DNA of 27,626 nt. It comes from a virus. The notes below the pieces were generated by a model. That model saw only the letters and a list, made by a program, of their open reading frames with translations. It ran no database searches and was not told the origin of the DNA. Each line of letters opens with the position of its first letter. Position 1 is the first letter of the stretch. This document shows, in pieces, positions 23,208 through 27,626 of this stretch. The position numbers and the translations under genes are program-made. The DNA is taken from IMG/VR virus record IMGVR_UViG_3300006754_000117, positions 1 through 27,626 of that record; one strand, 5' to 3'.

Positions 23208-23884
23208 ATTATTTGATCCCCTTATTATTATTGATCCCGAACGCTGGCCCTTATGACAGGCCAGTTCATGTCGCTTCAAGCGATCACGAAGAAAAATATG
23301 TCAAACCAATCGTACGACCCGGCAGCCTTTCAGCGATAACTTACGAAGAAATCTTGGATGAGGCAGTATTGAATTGCAAAAATGCCAAGATAGACAAGAT
23401 TGATTATAAACTGCTTGATAACCTAATAGCAATTGAAAAAAAATACAACCCACCGACAGAATTAAAAGGTTTGATTCTTGCAGCCGCATGCCAGGAATCA
23501 GGTTATAATCCAAATGCTCGCGGCGATCGAAAATTTAGTAAAGATGGAAAAACTGCCATGGCTCTTGGTCTTTTTCAAATGTGGCCTTGGTGGGAAAAGA
23601 AATCTCATGGCTATGGAATTGATAGAACAGATCCCCTGCAGGCAGCCGATGCCTGGATGCGACATATTGTAAAACAAATCAAATCCATTAAGAAACAGTG
23701 TAAACATCGGACTGATAAAAGAATATGGATTGCTGCGTGGACTAAAGCTGTCCGATATCCCGTGGAGGCCGGCCGCTGCCTTCAGGTTCCTAGGCATTAT
23801 AAGTTACTGAAAAAGTGGCATGGAAACATAATCAGGCTGAAGAAACAAAAGAAAGAATGTGAAATAGATGGATGTGGATGCTGA
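23204..23884 (+). CDS. Secreted lytic transglycosylase (SLT domain)
   Basis: This is a wall-degrading enzyme. The SLT motifs are the catalytic Glu in AACQESGYNPNARGD (E98-S99) and GLFQMWPWW (122-130). Residues 1-~14 (MNYLIPLLLLIPNA) form a short hydrophobic segment: a signal peptide or signal anchor without a strong basic start. The mature protein would have about 210 residues with a basic C-terminus and a terminal Cys cluster (CEIDGCGC) of unknown use. Export suggests a role in lysis, though structural or entry roles are not excluded. It starts inside the thyX stop (ATGA). No holin was recognised nearby, which fits a secreted endolysin-like enzyme. Confidence 0.8.
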   Translation: MNYLIPLLLLIPNAGPYDRPVHVASSDHEEKYVKPIVRPGSLSAITYEEILDEAVLNCKNAKIDKIDYKLLDNLIAIEKKYNPPTELKGLILAAACQESGYNPNARGDRKFSKDGKTAMALGLFQMWPWWEKKSHGYGIDRTDPLQAADAWMRHIVKQIKSIKKQCKHRTDKRIWIAAWTKAVRYPVEAGRCLQVPRHYKLLKKWHGNIIRLKKQKKECEIDGCGC

Positions 23885-24596
23885 TTTTCGTTGGGCCCAG
23901 GTGGTCATAGGAAACGAACTAAATGCAATACGATTTACCTCTAAAAACAAGATGCACATATTATGCAATCGCAGTCCTTATTATCATTCTTACGAATCTA
24001 GTCGGGCCCACCCCACTCTTCCCTTAGAAGAAGAGTGGGCTAAACATTCTTATAAAATTTATCAAGCCGGCAAAAACCCTTTTTCTGATAAGATTAAGAC
24101 AATTCGCGTTGATAGGGCTGAAAAAATTATTAAGGTTTTGACTGTCAATGAAGCAAGATATTTTATCAGCTACGATGAATTGTACATATTTGACTTAGAG
24201 AATGTCTTTGGCTTAGAAGATATATTCAACCAGGAAACTATACACTACCGTGTATTAGATTGGTTTGATATTCATACAACCGGTGGGAAGATTGATGTGG
24301 AAGTTATAGACGATCCGAATTCTAATTTCGTTAAGAAAATATGTTTTTTCAATTCTACAAGAATAGATGGGGAGAGAGATCACAAAGATCTCGTTGCAGA
24401 ATCAACTTTGACATCAAAAGAAATAAACGATGTAAACTTTACTGATACAATAGCCAAATTTAAGATCATTAACCAGTTGGAACAATTTGGAATTAAAAAA
24501 CCTCGTTTGGAACTTTGGAAGAGAGATATATATCCAATAAAAAAAATTAGTGGTATAGATCAAGCCAACATATACCTGATGAGGAACAATTGTTAA
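23868..24596 (+). CDS. Unknown protein
   Basis: I do not recognise this 242-residue protein. It overlaps the transglycosylase end by 17 bases and its own stop overlaps the next gene, suggesting co-translation with the 24590 gene. The N-terminal ~25 residues read like strands (FRWAQVVIGNELNAIRF). A Tyr-His-rich segment follows (SPYYHSYESSRAHP). The middle is a beta-rich region with a VLTVNEARYFISYDELYIF block. An acidic part and a terminal helix with LEQFGIKKPRLELWKRD end the chain. No signal peptide, membrane segment or catalytic motif was seen. It might assist the nucleotidyltransferase-like product next to it, but that rests only on adjacency. The ribosome site is weak. Confidence 0.7.
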   Translation: MDVDADFRWAQVVIGNELNAIRFTSKNKMHILCNRSPYYHSYESSRAHPTLPLEEEWAKHSYKIYQAGKNPFSDKIKTIRVDRAEKIIKVLTVNEARYFISYDELYIFDLENVFGLEDIFNQETIHYRVLDWFDIHTTGGKIDVEVIDDPNSNFVKKICFFNSTRIDGERDHKDLVAESTLTSKEINDVNFTDTIAKFKIINQLEQFGIKKPRLELWKRDIYPIKKISGIDQANIYLMRNNC

Positions 24597-25438
24597 CGCA
24601 AATAGCGGGAATAGTTCCAGTATCTGGTAGAGAATTGGATTTTAAGATGCCATGGCACGACTCCCTAATGCCGATTGCTCCTAATTATTTAGCTGTTGAG
24701 CGCGCCGTTGCAGAATGCGCATATGCTGGTTGCTCAACAATATGGCTAGTATGCAGCGACGACGTCCAACCATTGATCAGATACCAGCTTGGTGAAAAAA
24801 TAGAAGATCCTGTTTATTCTTATAGGAGCTTTGAACATAGCAAGAAAGATTTTAAAAGATTTATACGGATATATTATCTTCCTATTGATGTTAAAGATAT
24901 TAACAAGAGAGATTGTTTGAGCTGGAGTGTGGTTTATGGCGTTCTTTCGGCTAATAAGATTATTAAATCTATAAGCGGCTGGCTGGCGCCTAAGAGATTT
25001 TATGTAGCATGGCCATATGGTTGTTACCAGCCATATGTTGTGCGGGAGCACAGGAAGGATATAGCAAATCGAAGCTTTATGTTATCGCATGAAAAAGAAA
25101 CTATTCAAGATAATAAATATCTTGGTTTTAATATCACATCCGAACAGGCATCTCAACTGAGATTGGAAGTGCGTCAAAAATCAACTGGTTTATGGATCGA
25201 TCATGAAGTACGCGATGAAAGATTGTCGTTAGAAGAGAGATTTTCATATAGAAATTTTAAGCCAAGCCAAGTTTTCGACACTTTAGACGCGGATACATAT
25301 AAAACTGCGTCTATAGAAGATTACCACGATATAAGCAATTGGAAAAGTTATTGCAAATTTTTATCAAAAGACGTAGAATATAAGAAACCATCGATTTTGG
25401 GCTTTTCAGAATGGAATGAGTTTGGAAAAGATGATTGA
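24590..25438 (+). CDS. Nucleotidyltransferase-like protein
   Basis: The N-terminal half resembles sugar-phosphate nucleotidyltransferases. It opens with AGIVPVSGRELDF, where typical members have a GGxGTRL loop; then PWHDSLMPIAPNYLAVERAV, where they have a PKPLLPI-type strand; then ECAYAGCSTIWLVCSDDVQPL, a Rossmann strand pair. The loop is shortened and the metal Asp is not certain, so activity on NTP is possible but not proven. The C-terminal half (from ~170) has no recognised domain. The start is TTG at 24590, supported by GAGG at 24581-24584 with five bases between. It overlaps the previous stop. It might modify nucleotides, sugars or a virion component. Confidence 0.6.
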   Translation: MLTQIAGIVPVSGRELDFKMPWHDSLMPIAPNYLAVERAVAECAYAGCSTIWLVCSDDVQPLIRYQLGEKIEDPVYSYRSFEHSKKDFKRFIRIYYLPIDVKDINKRDCLSWSVVYGVLSANKIIKSISGWLAPKRFYVAWPYGCYQPYVVREHRKDIANRSFMLSHEKETIQDNKYLGFNITSEQASQLRLEVRQKSTGLWIDHEVRDERLSLEERFSYRNFKPSQVFDTLDADTYKTASIEDYHDISNWKSYCKFLSKDVEYKKPSILGFSEWNEFGKDD

Positions 25439-25463
25439 CTTATCTTAAATGTTTTTATATTCT
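25435..25463 (+). promoter_or_regulatory. Sigma70-like promoter for DnaE gene
   Basis: TTGACT (25435-25440) is followed by TATTCT at 25458-25463 with a 17-base spacer. TATATT at 25456 is an alternative with 15 bases. The bases between resemble the other two promoters (ATCTTA). The predicted leader is short and contains AAGGTG (25473-25478) before ATG 25483. Confidence 0.5.
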
Positions 25464-25482
25464 TATAGAGACAAGGTGTTAA

Positions 25483-27626
25483 ATGGAACGAATTAAATCT
25501 AAAATCCCATTTGTTGGGTTGCACGCTCATAGCGTCGCAGGTTCAGTTTTTGATGGGTTTGGCTACCCTCAAGAACACATGGACTTTGCATACCAAAATG
25601 GTATGAGCGCCCTAGCCTTAACAGATCATGGCAACATGAATGGCTTATCATACCAAGTTCTTCATACCAAAAAGATGAAGAAAAGTGGTATAACTTTTAA
25701 GCCGATTTTTGGTGTAGAGGGCTACTTTGTTCCCTCTATTAAAGAGTGGAAAGAAGAATACGAAAGTATCAAAGCAGATAAAAAGAAGGCCAAAAAGCAA
25801 ATTGTTAAAACAGACAAGGTCGCAGCTGAGAATGAGGGAGACTCAAAAAGTAAATCCCGTAATAAAATCAACGCGCGCCAACACATTGTCTTGGTTGCGT
25901 TGAACCAGACCGGTCTGAATAATATTTATAAGATGGTTTCTGATTCACACCAGGGTGATAATTTTTATCGTTATCCTCGTATCGATTATGATATGCTTGA
26001 GAAATATGGAGAAGGTGTTATGGCTTCTTCGGCTTGTCTCGGAGGCGTATATGCTGGTAATTATTGGGATAATTGTATATATGAAGAGTATAAGGATGAA
26101 GATACGGGGAAAACCAAGTTTAAAAAAGTTGGAGAGAACGAAGAAGCTATCTTAAATGCGATGAGGGAAACTACTCGACGTATGATTTCCGTACTAGGTA
26201 ACAGGTGGTTTGGCGAGCTTCAGTGGAATGCAGCTGAGGGGCAACACCAGCTAAACAAATATGTCATCCGAATGCACGAAGAATTTGGAATTGATCTTAT
26301 TTCTACAGCAGATAGCCATTACCCGGGCCCAGAGGCGTGGAAAGACCGGGAGCTTTATAAGCGTCTCGGCTGGCTAGGATACAGTAATAAACCGGAGTAC
26401 ATGAAGTCGGAGCTTCCATCGGGCGTTGAGGATATTGGATATGAACTATATCCTAAAAATGGTGACCAGATGTGGGAATCCTATAAGATGTATTCGGAGA
26501 AATGCAATGTAACCTACAACGACGATATTGTATACGATTCAATTGTGAAAACTCACTGGATCGCGTATGAATTAATTGAAGACTTTATGCCTGATGACAA
26601 GGTCAGACTACCGGAGTTTGTAGTCCCAGAAGGCGCCACCGCCACGGAGGCTTTGACGAAGGCTTGTATTGCTGGTCTTCGCATCCGAGGCCTTGACAAA
26701 GATGACCGATATATCAAGAGACTGAGACACGAGATCGACGTTATAGATAACAGAGGTTTCAGCAAGTATTTTTTGACGATGAAGGCAATTGCCGACAAAG
26801 CAAATGAGAACATGCTCTCTGGCCCCGGAAGAGGCTCAGCGGCTGGTTCTCTTGTAGCATATGTATTAGATATCACCCAGGTTGATCCGATCAAGTACGG
26901 GCTCCTATTTAGTCGCTTCTTGCGTTCTGATGCAAAAGACTACCCAGATATTGATTATGATGTTAGTGATTCTTTTGGTTTAAAAGAAATTCTAGCAGAA
27001 GAATGGGGTGAAACAACTGTTGTCCCTATTTCAAATTACAACACTTTGCAGCTGCGCTCTCTAATCAAAGACGTCGGTAAATTTTATGATGTTCCGTTTG
27101 CTGAGGTAAATACCGTTACGAATGTAATGGTCCGCGAGGCAACGCCAAAAGCCAAGGCAAAGCATGGCATCAGGGCTGGTGTATATGTTCCCACCTTTGA
27201 AGAAGTGATGGAGTATTCAGACTCTTTGCAGAGGTTTCTCTATAAGTATCCCCACATCAAGACTCATATTGAATCGCTGGTTGGGCAAGTCAGGTCGACT
27301 AGCAGGCATGCCGGCGGAGTAGTGATTGGCGAAGACTTAGATAAACACATGCCTCTTATCTGCTCGAAGGGGGTTGTCCAGACTCCCTGGTCGGAAGGGC
27401 AAAATGTGAGACACCTAGAACCACTTGGGTTTATCAAATTTGATTTGTTGGGGCTTTCTACTTTGGAGATGATTCAATCAGCGGTTGGCCATATTCTGAA
27501 AAGACATCATGGTATTGAAAATCCTTCCTATCAGGAGATCAAGGAATACTATGATAACAATCTACATCCAGACAAAATTGATCTCAATGATAGTCAGGTA
27601 TATACCAATATTTTTCACAAGGGTAA
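25483..27626 (+). CDS. dnaE: Family C DNA polymerase III alpha subunit (3' end cut by window)
   Basis: The reading frame is open from ATG 25483 to the window edge, about 714 residues with no stop. The N-terminal PHP domain has H14/H16 (LHAHS) and D48/H49 (LTDHGNMNG). A charged Lys-rich insert lies near residues 100-130. ASSACLGG follows at about 185. The catalytic core has PGRGSAAGSL at 448-457, PDIDYD with D491 and D493, and GFIKFDLLGL with D654, so the three metal aspartates are kept. The end of palm/thumb and the beta-binding and OB regions are beyond the window. Family C replicases are uncommon in phages and a family A polymerase is also present. The PHP residues appear able to bind metal, giving possible proofreading, but this is inferred. 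Confidence 0.93.
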   Translation, partial: MERIKSKIPFVGLHAHSVAGSVFDGFGYPQEHMDFAYQNGMSALALTDHGNMNGLSYQVLHTKKMKKSGITFKPIFGVEGYFVPSIKEWKEEYESIKADKKKAKKQIVKTDKVAAENEGDSKSKSRNKINARQHIVLVALNQTGLNNIYKMVSDSHQGDNFYRYPRIDYDMLEKYGEGVMASSACLGGVYAGNYWDNCIYEEYKDEDTGKTKFKKVGENEEAILNAMRETTRRMISVLGNRWFGELQWNAAEGQHQLNKYVIRMHEEFGIDLISTADSHYPGPEAWKDRELYKRLGWLGYSNKPEYMKSELPSGVEDIGYELYPKNGDQMWESYKMYSEKCNVTYNDDIVYDSIVKTHWIAYELIEDFMPDDKVRLPEFVVPEGATATEALTKACIAGLRIRGLDKDDRYIKRLRHEIDVIDNRGFSKYFLTMKAIADKANENMLSGPGRGSAAGSLVAYVLDITQVDPIKYGLLFSRFLRSDAKDYPDIDYDVSDSFGLKEILAEEWGETTVVPISNYNTLQLRSLIKDVGKFYDVPFAEVNTVTNVMVREATPKAKAKHGIRAGVYVPTFEEVMEYSDSLQRFLYKYPHIKTHIESLVGQVRSTSRHAGGVVIGEDLDKHMPLICSKGVVQTPWSEGQNVRHLEPLGFIKFDLLGLSTLEMIQSAVGHILKRHHGIENPSYQEIKEYYDNNLHPDKIDLNDSQVYTNIFHKG

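Noticed and set aside
25955-26155. 66-residue open frame on + strand
   Set aside because: Shadow inside the DnaE gene.
1-27626. CRISPR array, tRNA genes, insertion sequences, attachment sites
   Set aside because: No regularly spaced repeats, cloverleaf sequences or transposase-like genes were seen by reading; short structures may still have been missed.

Overview
The window is part of the genome of a tailed, contractile-tail double-stranded DNA phage (myovirus morphology, distantly T4-like). All supported genes lie on the + strand and are packed with short gaps or overlaps of a few bases (TAATG, ATGA and GTGA junctions). No tRNA, rRNA, insertion sequence or CRISPR array was seen. The base composition is moderately AT-rich. 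The host cannot be named from the sequence. The clearest promoters look like ordinary sigma70 sites, so host RNA polymerase is probably used for at least some genes.

Region 1 (79-12741) is a tail module: a very large sheath protein, the tube protein, a gp26-like assembly protein with a probable frameshifted extension, a terminator, the tape measure, a tube-initiator/gp48-gp54-like protein, a small LysM/gp53-like protein, a 964-residue hub candidate and a 462-residue protein of unknown function. The order sheath, tube, chaperone, tape measure, initiator, LysM, hub is the usual one for contractile tails.

Region 2 (12749-14769) is the most unusual part. A compact family A DNA polymerase without an exonuclease domain is followed, with a 4-base overlap, by a 281-residue protein that I read as a divergent FtsZ/tubulin-superfamily member. 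Its glycine-rich loop is altered and its T7 loop lacks the catalytic acidic residues.

Region 3 (14770-21890) holds recombination, replication and nucleotide genes: a gp32-like single-strand binding protein with its own sigma70-like promoter and a possible leader pseudoknot, a UvsX/RecA recombinase, a dCMP-deaminase-like enzyme, a small unknown protein, a 5'-3' exonuclease, a DnaB-like helicase and a class II (B12-dependent) ribonucleotide reductase.

Region 4 (21891-27626) begins with two 14-bp palindromes beside an extended -10 promoter. It continues with a small GapR-like protein, a GroES-like co-chaperonin, ThyX, a secreted lytic transglycosylase, an unknown protein, a nucleotidyltransferase-like protein and, cut by the window end, a family C (DnaE-type) DNA polymerase with a PHP domain.

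Together these genes would supply dTMP and deoxynucleotides (deaminase, ThyX, NrdJ), unwind and copy DNA (helicase, DnaE, SSB, exonuclease, recombinase), fold phage proteins (co-chaperonin), build the tail, and open the cell wall. The best candidates for something little described are the FtsZ-like protein next to the small family A polymerase, the co-occurrence of family A and family C polymerases, the SSB leader RNA, the poly-T frameshift site, and an octamer (ACTATTTA) found in all four intergenic gaps ahead of the sheath, tube, tape-measure and 17296 genes.
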